Source of the DNA: an uncultured Bacteroidales bacterium
GTDB lineage: Bacteria; Bacteroidota; Bacteroidia; Bacteroidales; Porphyromonadaceae
DNA length: 8,262 bases
Direction: 5' to 3'
Assembly (NCBI GenBank): GCA_902489445.1
Contig: CABTZX010000051.1
Span: 1-8,262 of the forward strand
The notes under the pieces were generated by a model. It saw only the letters and a program-made list of their open reading frames with translations. It made no database searches and was not told where the DNA came from. Positions 1 to 6,327 of the stretch are shown here, piece after piece. Position 1 is the first letter of the stretch; each line of letters begins with the position of its first letter. Position numbers and translations under genes: made by a program.

Positions 1-45
1 ACTCTATAGACTTTTCTCGGATACTCTATAGACTTTTCCCAGATA
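1..45 (-). repeat. 22-bp tandem repeat array (left edge, runs off window)
   Basis: The core CTCTATAGACTTTT occurs at 2-15 and 24-37, an exact 22-bp spacing. The intervening bases (TCTCGGATA-like and CCCAGATA-like) vary. A degenerate third copy (ACCTCCGTAGG) begins near 45-46, again about 22 bp on. The core contains the 8-bp palindrome TCTATAGA. The array starts at the first base of the window, so its full copy number is unknown. The strand is given as minus because the reverse complement (AAAAGTCTATAGAG) aligns with the array at 3153-3241. Function is unknown; the repeat and its period are directly visible. Confidence 0.85.
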
Positions 46-378
46 CCTCCGTAGGGCCGCTCGCACGGCATGCGAGCAACGATTTGTTAGCATGGGAGCA
101 CCGCTCCGTTCCATCGGTAGAAAAGAGCGCGGAGGAGTGTAGCAATGGACGCGTGGGTTCGGAGGAGTGAGTGGGTAAGTGCACTCCGATAGAGGTGTAG
201 GAGTAGTTAGCCGCAGGCAAAGGTGTGCGAGAGTAGGGCGGATTCTTTGGTGAAAAGTGAGCAAATGCAGGGGTGAATGAGTATGAAGGTGTGTAACGGT
301 GGGCGCGAGGATACGAAGGGGTGGTGCGGAGGGGTGGTGGGGTAACAGATTCGCAACAGGTGTTCAAGCTATCTTTGT
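46..378. other. Non-coding G-rich intergenic region with three hairpins
   Basis: No credible gene is seen here. The + strand is markedly richer in G than C, especially at 120-345. Three simple inverted repeats occur in a row. GCTCGCA/TGCGAGC (59-65/71-77, loop 5) is perfect. ATGGGAGC pairs with GCTC...CCAT (92-99/103-114, with a 4-nt bulge). GGAGTG/CACTCC (164-169/182-187) has a 12-nt loop. The word CGGAGGAGTG is repeated at 130-139 and 160-169. G-runs at 318-321, 331-334 and 339-342 lie just upstream of the glgP promoter. Long open frames on the minus strand are explained by the C-rich, stop-poor composition and have no recognisable protein features. The region could be a decayed repeat element next to the array or a structured RNA; neither can be decided from sequence alone. 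Confidence 0.6.
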
Positions 379-386
379 TACCTTTG
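379..386 (+). promoter_or_regulatory. Predicted Bacteroidota -7 box TACCTTTG upstream of glgP
   Basis: TACCTTTG matches the TAnnTTTG consensus of the Bacteroidota primary sigma factor. No clear TTTG/TTG -33 element is present at the usual distance, which is common in this phylum. The 12-nt context TTACCTTTGCGT is identical to that of the promoter at 5162-5173. Transcription would start near 390 and give a leader of about 145 nt before the glgP start. Confidence 0.6.
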
Positions 387-396
387 CGTCAGCAAA

Positions 397-450
397 ATGA
401 AGAAGAAGCTCGGCAAGCTGCGTAGCACCGGAAGTCGGCAGACCGGATAG
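397..450 (+). CDS. Possible 17-codon leader ORF in the glgP 5' region
   Basis: ATG at 397 opens a frame of 17 codons (MKKKLGKLRSTGSRQTG) ending at TAG 448-450. It lies 11 nt after the predicted -7 box and is preceded by AGCAAA, the kind of A-rich context that Bacteroidota genes use in place of a Shine-Dalgarno sequence. The peptide is strongly basic (four Lys and two Arg) and has no known family or signal peptide. Its position as the first start codon on the glgP transcript is suggestive of a leader peptide. The ORF is short enough to arise by chance, and its second half is made of the GC-rich repeat described separately. Confidence 0.22.
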   Translation: MKKKLGKLRSTGSRQTG

Positions 451-500
451 CGCCGGAAGCCGGACCCCGAGTAGCAACGGACCCCGAGTAGCGACGGAAA
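423..500 (+). repeat. GC-rich imperfect tandem repeats in the glgP leader
   Basis: Four imperfect copies of TAGC(A/G)(C/A)CGGA start at 423, 448, 472 and 489. The last two units share CGGACCCCGAGTAGC at 461-475 and 478-492, a 17-bp spacing. The segment also contains CCGG-AAG-CCGG, which can fold into a short hairpin (453-463). The tract is clearly more GC-rich than the AT-rich 5' leaders elsewhere in the window. It would be transcribed as part of the glgP leader. Function is unknown. Confidence 0.55.
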
Positions 501-536
501 CAATAAAGAGAAGAAAACATACTTTCCAAGACCTAT

Positions 537-3125
537 ATGATTATCAGACAACAGAACAACGACGCAACGTGGTACCATATTACCACCTACAGCGATTTAC
601 CGGAAGAGCTTCGGAAGCTCGAACCTTTGGCGTACAACTTACGCTTTGAGTGGCAACCGCGTCTGAAGGATTTGTTCGAGCGCATCGATGCCGATTTATG
701 GCAGGAGGTACGGCACAATCCTGTTCTATTCCTGCGAAGGCTTTCGCAAGAGCGTATTGAGGCGGTGATGGGTGACCAAGTACTTTTAGGAAGCATTGAT
801 GAAGCGTACAAGTCACTTATCAATTATTTGGCAGAGCCGGCGGACGAATCGCGCCCATCGGTAGCCTATTTCAGTATGGAATACGGTCTTTCCAACGTAC
901 TTCATATCTATTCGGGCGGGCTTGGTGTGCTGGCAGGCGATTATCTGAAGGAAGCATCCGACAGCAACGTACGGATGGTCGCTGTGGGATTACTCTACCG
1001 CCAGGGTTACTTTTCGCAAACTATTGACGAAAACGGCAAGCAGATTGCCTCCTACAAAGTGGAGAACTTTTATGATTTGCCGCTTACTAAAGTGCAAACG
1101 GATCAAGGCGAACTGCTCACCATAGCGGTGCCGATGGGTCAGACTACCGTATATGCATCCGTTTGGCGCGTAGCCGTAGGGCGCATTTCGCTCTATCTGC
1201 TGGATACAGATATTGATATGAACGGCGAGTGGGATCGGGGCATTACGGCGCGTTTGTACGGAGGCGATTGGGAAAACCGACTGCGCCAGGAGATGCTTCT
1301 CGGCATCGGTGGCATCAAGCTGCTCCAAGCTTTGCAGATAAAGACTGATATTTACCACATGAACGAAGGGCACGCCGCCTTCATCAATGTAGAACGACTG
1401 GCGGAAATGGTCGAAGCGGGTCACGCGTTTGACCGTGCACTCGAGCTGGTTCGAGCCTCATCGCTTTACACAGTGCATACACCGGTTCCGGCAGGGCACG
1501 ATTACTTTGAGGAGGAACTGATAGGGCGTTACCTCTATGACTATGCACGGCGCATGGGGTTAGAATGGAAGGATTTTATCGATTTGGGCAAGGAAACGCC
1601 CGGAGCTGAGGGTAAATTCTCGATGAGCCACCTTGCGTTGAACACCTGCATCGGGGCCAATGGCGTAAGCCGTCTGCACGGAGAAGTGAGCCGGAATATG
1701 TTTGCTCCCATGTGGAAGGGGTTCTTCCCGGAAGAACTGCATGTGGGTTACGTCACAAACGGAGTGCATTTACCCACCTGGGCAACGGAAGATTGGTACC
1801 GATTCTTTGAAGAACATTTCGGAGAGGACTTTCTTAGGCGGCAAAGCGAAGAGACCTGCTGGGGCAATATAGAGGCGGTTCCCGATGAGGATATCTGGGC
1901 ATTGCGGCTAAGGCTAAAGCAGCGTCTGTACGATTATATCGAAACAAATCCGGCTGCCACGCAACTATTCAACGGAGCAGACCCCTCCTTTGCGCTGAAA
2001 GCTTTGGATCAATTTAGCCCCAACGCTATGTATGTGGGCTTTGCGCGCCGATTTGCCACGTACAAACGTGCACACTTGCTCTTTAGCGATATGGAGCGGC
2101 TGGCAGCGATTGTAAATAATCCACTCCGACCGGTACATTTCATCTTTGCCGGCAAAGCACATCCTGCTGACGGAGCCGGGCAGGGGCTGATTCAGCAGAT
2201 TGTAGAAATCAGCAAACGACCGGAGTTCCTCGGCAAAATAATATTCCTTCAGAACTACGATTTAGAGCTTGCAAAAATACTGATTCCCGGTGTGGATGTG
2301 TGGCTCAATACGCCGATCCGGCCGATGGAAGCGAGCGGAACGAGCGGTATGAAGGCGCAAATGAACGGATGCCTCAATGCCTCTATTTTGGACGGATGGT
2401 GGGCAGAAGGCTATCGCAAGGGTGGCGGTTGGGCCATCGGTGAGCATCCTTACTACAATTCGGTGGCATACACGCCTTCCGATCACGATAAGTTGGATGC
2501 CGCCATTCTGTACGAACTGTTCGAAAAGGAGATCATCCCGATGTATTACGATCGGAACGGAAACGGCTGTCCTTCCGAATGGATTCAATCTATCAAGTAC
2601 TCGATGCGCGCCATCAGCCCACACTTTACGATGAAGCGTATGATTGATGATTATTACGCCAAGTTCTATGAGCCACTTACCCGCCGTAGTAGCGAGCTGA
2701 GCAAGGATAATTATGCGCTGGCGGATGCCTTGGTGGCGTGGAAACAGCACGTTAGCGAAACGTGGCAAAGCATTGAATGCCTCAAGATGGATGTGGCAGG
2801 ATTGGAACAGGGCAACGATGGTAGACCCACCGGGAAGAATATCTCCTTTAAGGTTGTACTGGATTGCGGTGCCTATGATGCGGATTTGATCACCGAGCTG
2901 GTGGTGACCGAGATATCGCCCTCTACGGGCGAGGCGCATCTGGTTCGCGTACATCCTTTTAAGGAAGGGGAGCGCGCCGGATCAATACGAACCTTTGAGC
3001 TCGAAATAACTCCGCGCGATCCGGGCAGCTTCTCCATCGCCATCCGCATATCCCCATGGCATCCTGCTCTGCCTAACCGACAGGATTTCGCCTATGTGCA
3101 TTGGCTTTCGATAAAAAAGAAGTAA
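537..3125 (+). CDS. glgP: Alpha-glucan phosphorylase (glycogen/maltodextrin phosphorylase, GT35)
   Basis: This cytoplasmic enzyme releases glucose-1-phosphate from the non-reducing end of alpha-1,4-glucans using phosphate and pyridoxal phosphate. The 862-residue product matches the shorter 'alpha-glucan phosphorylase' branch (TIGR02094 type), not the classical muscle/E. coli branch. Residues about 15-130 resemble the DUF3417 N-terminal domain (HNPVLFLRRLS). Next come YFSMEYG (111-117), SGGLGVLAGD (126-135), HMNEGHAAF (274-282), TVHTPVPAGHD and FARRFATYKR (502-511). The PLP-site motif EASGTSGMK (598-606) carries the expected PLP lysine, K606. The C-terminal ~90 residues form a beta-rich tail. 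Length is normal and no lesion is seen. ATG 537 is the start that includes the whole N-terminal domain; there is no Shine-Dalgarno. It appears monocistronic with its own promoter and a long leader. No other glycogen gene is nearby. The exact natural substrate (glycogen or maltodextrin) cannot be read from sequence. Confidence 0.95.
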   Translation: MIIRQQNNDATWYHITTYSDLPEELRKLEPLAYNLRFEWQPRLKDLFERIDADLWQEVRHNPVLFLRRLSQERIEAVMGDQVLLGSIDEAYKSLINYLAEPADESRPSVAYFSMEYGLSNVLHIYSGGLGVLAGDYLKEASDSNVRMVAVGLLYRQGYFSQTIDENGKQIASYKVENFYDLPLTKVQTDQGELLTIAVPMGQTTVYASVWRVAVGRISLYLLDTDIDMNGEWDRGITARLYGGDWENRLRQEMLLGIGGIKLLQALQIKTDIYHMNEGHAAFINVERLAEMVEAGHAFDRALELVRASSLYTVHTPVPAGHDYFEEELIGRYLYDYARRMGLEWKDFIDLGKETPGAEGKFSMSHLALNTCIGANGVSRLHGEVSRNMFAPMWKGFFPEELHVGYVTNGVHLPTWATEDWYRFFEEHFGEDFLRRQSEETCWGNIEAVPDEDIWALRLRLKQRLYDYIETNPAATQLFNGADPSFALKALDQFSPNAMYVGFARRFATYKRAHLLFSDMERLAAIVNNPLRPVHFIFAGKAHPADGAGQGLIQQIVEISKRPEFLGKIIFLQNYDLELAKILIPGVDVWLNTPIRPMEASGTSGMKAQMNGCLNASILDGWWAEGYRKGGGWAIGEHPYYNSVAYTPSDHDKLDAAILYELFEKEIIPMYYDRNGNGCPSEWIQSIKYSMRAISPHFTMKRMIDDYYAKFYEPLTRRSSELSKDNYALADALVAWKQHVSETWQSIECLKMDVAGLEQGNDGRPTGKNISFKVVLDCGAYDADLITELVVTEISPSTGEAHLVRVHPFKEGERAGSIRTFELEITPRDPGSFSIAIRISPWHPALPNRQDFAYVHWLSIKKK

Positions 3126-3152
3126 GTGCACGTACCCGAGGCAGAAAGCGCT

Positions 3153-3241
3153 CCCGAAAAAGATATATACGTTTCGTCTGAAAGGTATATACATTTCAAC
3201 TGAAAGGTATATACGTATGATCCGAAAGGTATATACCTTTC
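3153..3241 (+). repeat. 22-bp tandem repeat array between glgP and bipA (four copies)
   Basis: Four copies of a core GAAA(G/A)(G)TATATAC end in TATATAC at 3170, 3192, 3214 and 3236, an exact 22-bp period. Each core is followed by a variable stretch (GTTTCGTC, ATTTCAAC, GTATGATC, CTTTCCCC). The core contains the palindrome GTATATAC in copies 2-4. In copy 4 the palindrome grows to a perfect 18 bp (GAAAGGTATATACCTTTC, 3224-3241). Copy 1 begins CCGAAAAAG, identical to the reverse complement of part of the right-edge array, so the arrays are probably related but inverted. The array lies after the glgP stop and about 45 bp upstream of the bipA -7 box, so it could be regulatory, a transcribed tail of glgP, or a mobile-element remnant. 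Confidence 0.85.
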
Positions 3242-3285
3242 CCCGATCCCATTGGAGGGGGCTCCGCGGTAGTAGTGCTTTTTTG

Positions 3286-3293
3286 TACCTTTG
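3286..3293 (+). promoter_or_regulatory. Predicted -7 box TACCTTTG for bipA
   Basis: TACCTTTG fits TAnnTTTG exactly. The bipA ATG at 3315 begins 21 nt after the box, so the transcript leader would be only about 15 nt with no Shine-Dalgarno. No good -33 TTG is found at the usual spacing; the nearest TTG (3252-3254) is too far upstream. The upstream 22-bp array carries four one-mismatch versions of the same box. Confidence 0.65.
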
Positions 3294-3314
3294 TCGAGAT
3301 TTATAGAGCAAACT

Positions 3315-5123
3315 ATGCAGTCAATACGCAATATAGCCATCATCGCACACGTCGACCACGGCAAGACAACCCTCGTAGATAAGCTACTCCTTGCGGGCAA
3401 ATTGTTCCGTGAGGATAAGGAGGGAGAAGTAACAACTTTCCTCGATAATAACGATTTGGAACGTGAACGGGGTATTACCATTGTATCCAAAAACGTCAGT
3501 ATCACGTACAAAGGAATTAAAATCAATATCATTGATACCCCGGGACACGCGGACTTCGGAGGAGAAGTGGAGCGGGTGCTCAATATGGCGGATGGCTGCT
3601 TGCTACTGGTTGATGCCTTCGAAGGCCCGATGCCGCAAACGCGCTTCGTACTACAAAAGGCTCTTAACTTGGGACTAAAGCCAATCGTCGTAGTAAATAA
3701 GGTGGATAAGCTCAATGCGCGCCCGCTGGAAGTACAGGATATGGTGTTCGACCTTATGGTAGGGCTCAATGCAACGGATGAGCAACTCGACTTTGTTACG
3801 CTCTTTGGAAGCGCAAAAGAAGGGTGGATGAGCACCGACCCTACGGTGAAAACGGATAGTATCGAGCCGCTGTTGGAAGCAATTGTTAAGGAAATACCGG
3901 AACCGGAGGTTCTGGAAGGACCGGCACAGATGCTGATTACCTCATTGGATTATTCCTCTTACGTGGGGCGTATCGCAGTGGGTAGAGTACATCGCGGTAC
4001 TTTGCACGAAGGCGATAACATCGTTATCCTGAAAAGCGACGGAACTACCTCTCCGCAAGAACATATCAAGGAATTGGACAGCTTTGAGGGATTAGGCAGA
4101 ACACGGAGAAAGTCGGTTTCCTCCGGTGATATTTGTGCCATTATCGGTCTTTCGAGCTTTGAAATTGGCGATACAGTGGCGGACGCCGCTCAGCCGGACG
4201 CGCTCACAACCATTAAGGTGGATGAACCAACAATGAGCATGCTCTTCACGATTAATAACTCGCCATTCTTTGGAAATGACGGTAAATACGTGACCAGCCG
4301 GCATATTCACGAGCGTTTGATGCTCGAATTGGACAAAAACCTCGCTTTGCGCGTGGAAAAGGGCCCTTCGGCGGATAGCTGGATCGTGTTTGGCCGCGGC
4401 GTACTACACCTCGGCGTACTGATTGAAACGATGCGTCGTGAAGGATATGAGCTGCAGGTAGGGCAACCCGAAGTAATTATCAAAGAGATAGATGGGGTAA
4501 AATGCGAGCCTATTGAAGAACTTTCCGTAAATCTGCCCGATGAGGCTGCCAGCAAAATTATAGATATGGTAACGCGTCGGCGTGGGGAAATGACTTCGAT
4601 GGAAGCGAGCGGGGATCGCACGCTATTGGTTTTCTCTATACCTTCCAGAGGAATTATCGGGCTAAACAATGCCGTACTCACTGCATCGCAGGGAGAAGCC
4701 GTTATGGCGCACCGATTTGTGGAATATGCTCCTTGGCGCGGCGATATAGAACGACGCTCCAACGGTAGCATCATAGCCTCTGAATCGGGGCGGGTGTTCG
4801 CCTATGCGCTCAATAATCTCCGTTCGCGCGGTCGCTTCTTTGTAGCTCCGGGCGAAGAGGTATATGCCGGTCAGGTAGTAGGCGAGCATACTAAGGATAA
4901 CGATTTGGTGGTAAACGTATGCAAAAGCAAGAAACTGACCAATATGCGCGCCTCCGGAAGTGACGAAAAGGTAGTACTGCCGCCACCGGTAGTATTTAGT
5001 TTGGAGGATGCCCTCGAATACATCAAACAAGATGAATATGTGGAGGTTACGCCTCACAGTATGCGGATGCGCAAGATTGTTTTAGATGAATTGGAGCGCA
5101 AACGTCTCCAGAGAAACGCGTAA
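3315..5123 (+). CDS. bipA: Translational GTPase BipA/TypA
   Basis: BipA is a ribosome-binding GTPase of the EF-G/LepA family that acts in ribosome assembly and stress or low-temperature adaptation. The 602-residue product (usual length about 600) has all G motifs: AHVDHGKTT (11-19), RGIT (52-55), DTPGH (74-78), NKVD (128-131) and SAK (166-168). The EF-G-like domain II, domains III and V and the BipA-specific C-terminal domain follow (RRRGEM, RGIIGL, NLRSRGRFF, LTNMRASGSDEK). Start choice: ATG 3315 gives MQSIRNIAIIAHVDHGK, matching the family N-terminus. An upstream in-frame TTG at 3291 would add eight residues but overlaps the -7 box, so it is rejected. The gene is preceded by its own promoter and followed by a separate promoter for the next gene. 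No anomalies are seen. Confidence 0.97.
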   Translation: MQSIRNIAIIAHVDHGKTTLVDKLLLAGKLFREDKEGEVTTFLDNNDLERERGITIVSKNVSITYKGIKINIIDTPGHADFGGEVERVLNMADGCLLLVDAFEGPMPQTRFVLQKALNLGLKPIVVVNKVDKLNARPLEVQDMVFDLMVGLNATDEQLDFVTLFGSAKEGWMSTDPTVKTDSIEPLLEAIVKEIPEPEVLEGPAQMLITSLDYSSYVGRIAVGRVHRGTLHEGDNIVILKSDGTTSPQEHIKELDSFEGLGRTRRKSVSSGDICAIIGLSSFEIGDTVADAAQPDALTTIKVDEPTMSMLFTINNSPFFGNDGKYVTSRHIHERLMLELDKNLALRVEKGPSADSWIVFGRGVLHLGVLIETMRREGYELQVGQPEVIIKEIDGVKCEPIEELSVNLPDEAASKIIDMVTRRRGEMTSMEASGDRTLLVFSIPSRGIIGLNNAVLTASQGEAVMAHRFVEYAPWRGDIERRSNGSIIASESGRVFAYALNNLRSRGRFFVAPGEEVYAGQVVGEHTKDNDLVVNVCKSKKLTNMRASGSDEKVVLPPPVVFSLEDALEYIKQDEYVEVTPHSMRMRKIVLDELERKRLQRNA

Positions 5124-5125
5124 CG

Positions 5126-5149
5126 GAGGTAACCAATTGAGACCTCTTT
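5126..5149 (+). terminator. Weak candidate terminator after bipA
   Basis: GAGGT (5126-5130) can pair with ACCTC (5142-5146) across an 11-nt loop, followed by only three T. The stem is short and the T-tract poor. It starts two bases after the bipA stop codon, where a terminator would be expected, but some read-through into the next gene is plausible. Confidence 0.25.
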
Positions 5150-5170
5150 CCAAGGTTTTGATTACCTTTG
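5137..5170 (+). promoter_or_regulatory. Predicted promoter for the outer-membrane protein gene
   Basis: The -7 box TACCTTTG is at 5163-5170. A TTG at 5137-5139 lies 23 nt upstream and could serve as the -33 element, slightly further than the usual 19-21 nt. The transcribed leader (about 5176-5238) is very A-rich, typical of strongly translated Bacteroidota genes without a Shine-Dalgarno. The 12-nt sequence around the box is identical to that of the glgP promoter. Confidence 0.65.
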
Positions 5171-5238
5171 CGTAGATGAAATAAAGCAAGAATAAGATAT
5201 AAAGAAAAAAGTACAGTAATTAAGTGAGTGAAACAATT

Positions 5239-5808
5239 ATGATGAAGAAAACTCTTTTATTCATTATCGCTGCCGCAACATTGAGCTTTTGCGGCATCAG
5301 TAAAGCAAATGCCCAGGAAATATTCCACAAGGGCAATCAAACAGCAAGCGTATTGGTAGGCTTGGGTGTATACAACAACGGAATACCTCCCATTGTGCTT
5401 TCTTACGAATATTGCGTTGCCGACAACCTGATTAACGGAAATAACGGTAGCATCGGTGTAGGTGCCGAAGGTGGATACTTTGCACTCAAATATGGTAATA
5501 AAACTGCGCATTCGTGGGTTCATAGCGGGCTTGTAGGTGGTCGTGCTTCATTCCACTATCAATTTGTTGATAAGTTGGATACTTATGCAGGACTCTTCCT
5601 TGGTGCCATCTTGACCGGAGGTAGCACAAGTACCGTTGTTGTAGGTGATCAGGATGTAAAGGTTAAACAAAACTCCGACGTTAGTGCTGCATTTGGCTGG
5701 GGCGTACATTTTGGGGCTCGTTACTATTTCGTGCCTAACTTTGCTATTAATGCAGAACTTGGTTACGGATTCTCCATTGCTAATCTTGGTGTAACTTTCC
5801 GCTTCTAA
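5239..5808 (+). CDS. Small outer-membrane beta-barrel protein (function unknown)
   Basis: The product has 189 residues from ATG 5239; ATG 5242 is equally possible and gives 188. The upstream in-frame GTG at 5224 would put extra residues before the signal peptide and is less likely. The N-terminus is a clear Sec signal peptide: MMKK, a hydrophobic core (6-20), and probable cleavage after ANA (23-25), leaving a mature start QEIF. Cys18 is not in a convincing lipobox, so a lipoprotein is unlikely. The mature part alternates polar and hydrophobic residues with many Gly and aromatic residues (GVGAEGGYFALKYG, GWGVHFGARYYFVP, INAELGYGF). It ends in TFRF, a terminal aromatic as expected for BAM-assembled barrels. 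The size suggests about eight strands. No substrate or enzymatic motif is seen. It is a single-gene unit with its own promoter and a strong terminator, so it is probably well expressed. Confidence 0.85.
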   Translation: MMKKTLLFIIAAATLSFCGISKANAQEIFHKGNQTASVLVGLGVYNNGIPPIVLSYEYCVADNLINGNNGSIGVGAEGGYFALKYGNKTAHSWVHSGLVGGRASFHYQFVDKLDTYAGLFLGAILTGGSTSTVVVGDQDVKVKQNSDVSAAFGWGVHFGARYYFVPNFAINAELGYGFSIANLGVTFRF

Positions 5809-5832
5809 GCGATAAAAGAACACTTTTCAGAT

Positions 5833-5883
5833 AGCTTCGCCATATACCTATCCGGATGGATTGGTGTATGGCGAGCTTTTTTT
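5833..5883 (+). terminator. Strong intrinsic terminator after the outer-membrane protein gene
   Basis: The left arm AGCTTCGCCATATAC (5833-5847) pairs with GTGTATGGCGAGCT (5864-5877), about 14 pairs with one bulged T and one G-U pair. The loop is 16 nt. Seven T (5877-5883) follow immediately. It begins 24 nt after the stop codon at 5806-5808. The downstream promoter is packed directly against it. Confidence 0.9.
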
Positions 5884-5894
5884 GACTACATTTG
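5861..5894 (+). promoter_or_regulatory. Predicted promoter of the yajC-ybbR-coaE operon
   Basis: The -7 box TACATTTG is at 5887-5894, starting four bases after the T-tract of the preceding terminator. A possible -33 TTG at 5861-5863 sits at the edge of the right arm of the terminator hairpin, with a 23-nt spacer as at the promoter of the upstream gene. The leader to ATG 5954 is about 55 nt and A-rich (ATAAAACAATACA before the start). Confidence 0.65.
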
Positions 5895-5953
5895 TCCCTG
5901 GAACCAATAGGTGACAGAGTAATAGTAAGAACAACCAATTATAAAACAATACA

Positions 5954-6295
5954 ATGTATCAGTTTTTCCTTTTACAAGCCGCTCCTGCGGCAAACGGCGC
6001 TAGACCGGGCGGTATGATGAGCGGTTCGTGGAGTATGATCATTATGATGCTCGTGATCATCGTAATCTTCTACTTCTTCATGATTCGTCCTCAAAACAAA
6101 AAGCAGAAAGAGCTTCAGAAAAAGCGTGATGCCATGACCAATGGCGACAAAGTGGTTACTGCCGGTGGCATCCATGGTACAATCAGAGAAGTAGGCGATA
6201 CCTATTTCGCTATTGAAGTGGATAAAGATGTGCGCATACGTGTGGATAAAAGCAGCGTATACGCAGCCGGTAGCGAACCGACACCTAGTAAGTAA
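5954..6295 (+). CDS. yajC: Sec translocon accessory protein YajC
   Basis: YajC is a small inner-membrane protein that associates with SecDF and the SecYEG translocon. The 113-residue product shows the family pattern: a short, Gly/Met-rich N-terminus, one membrane segment (about 27-44, SMIIMMLVIIVIFYFFMI), and the signature RPQNKKQKE (45-53). A soluble domain follows with GDKVVTAGGIHGTI and a beta-rich stretch. Length is typical. ATG 5954 is preceded by an A-rich leader and no Shine-Dalgarno. It is the first gene of a probable three-gene operon; ybbR starts 32 nt after its stop. secDF is not in this window. Confidence 0.95.
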   Translation: MYQFFLLQAAPAANGARPGGMMSGSWSMIIMMLVIIVIFYFFMIRPQNKKQKELQKKRDAMTNGDKVVTAGGIHGTIREVGDTYFAIEVDKDVRIRVDKSSVYAAGSEPTPSK

Positions 6296-6327
6296 ACACG
6301 ACAAAAGGTTCGGTCACATCACCGGCT

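Noticed and set aside
1..45. CRISPR array made of the CTCTATAGACTTTT repeats (also 3153-3241 and 8211-8262)
   Set aside because: The repeat core is only 13-14 nt and the 'spacers' 8-9 nt, with biased, similar sequences. There are no cas genes. The 22-bp period does not fit CRISPR.
301..342. Stable G-quadruplex upstream of glgP
   Set aside because: G-runs exist but the loops are long (up to 14 nt) and the four runs are unequal, so the evidence is too weak for a separate claim.
4..367. Two long minus-strand open frames (4-264 and 26-367)
   Set aside because: They are Pro/Ser/Thr-rich, lie in two overlapping frames of a C-rich strand, and end only because the repeat reads AAA AGT CTA TAG (Lys-Ser-Leu-stop). 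No domain, signal or conserved motif is visible.
2262..2954. 230-codon minus-strand frame opposite glgP
   Set aside because: It lies wholly inside a well-supported conserved gene and resembles no protein family. It is a shadow frame of biased codon use.
3092..3835. 247-codon minus-strand frame opposite the start of bipA
   Set aside because: It is Ser/Thr-rich, crosses the repeat array and promoter, and lies antisense to the BipA GTPase domain. It is a shadow frame.
5176..5184. ATG-AAA-TAA mini-frame in the leader of the outer-membrane protein gene
   Set aside because: Two codons in an A-rich leader are expected by chance and nothing supports translation.
5239..5300. Outer-membrane protein as a lipoprotein because of Cys18
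   Set aside because: The residues before the cysteine (LSF) do not form a lipobox, and a better signal peptidase I site (ANA before Gln) follows.
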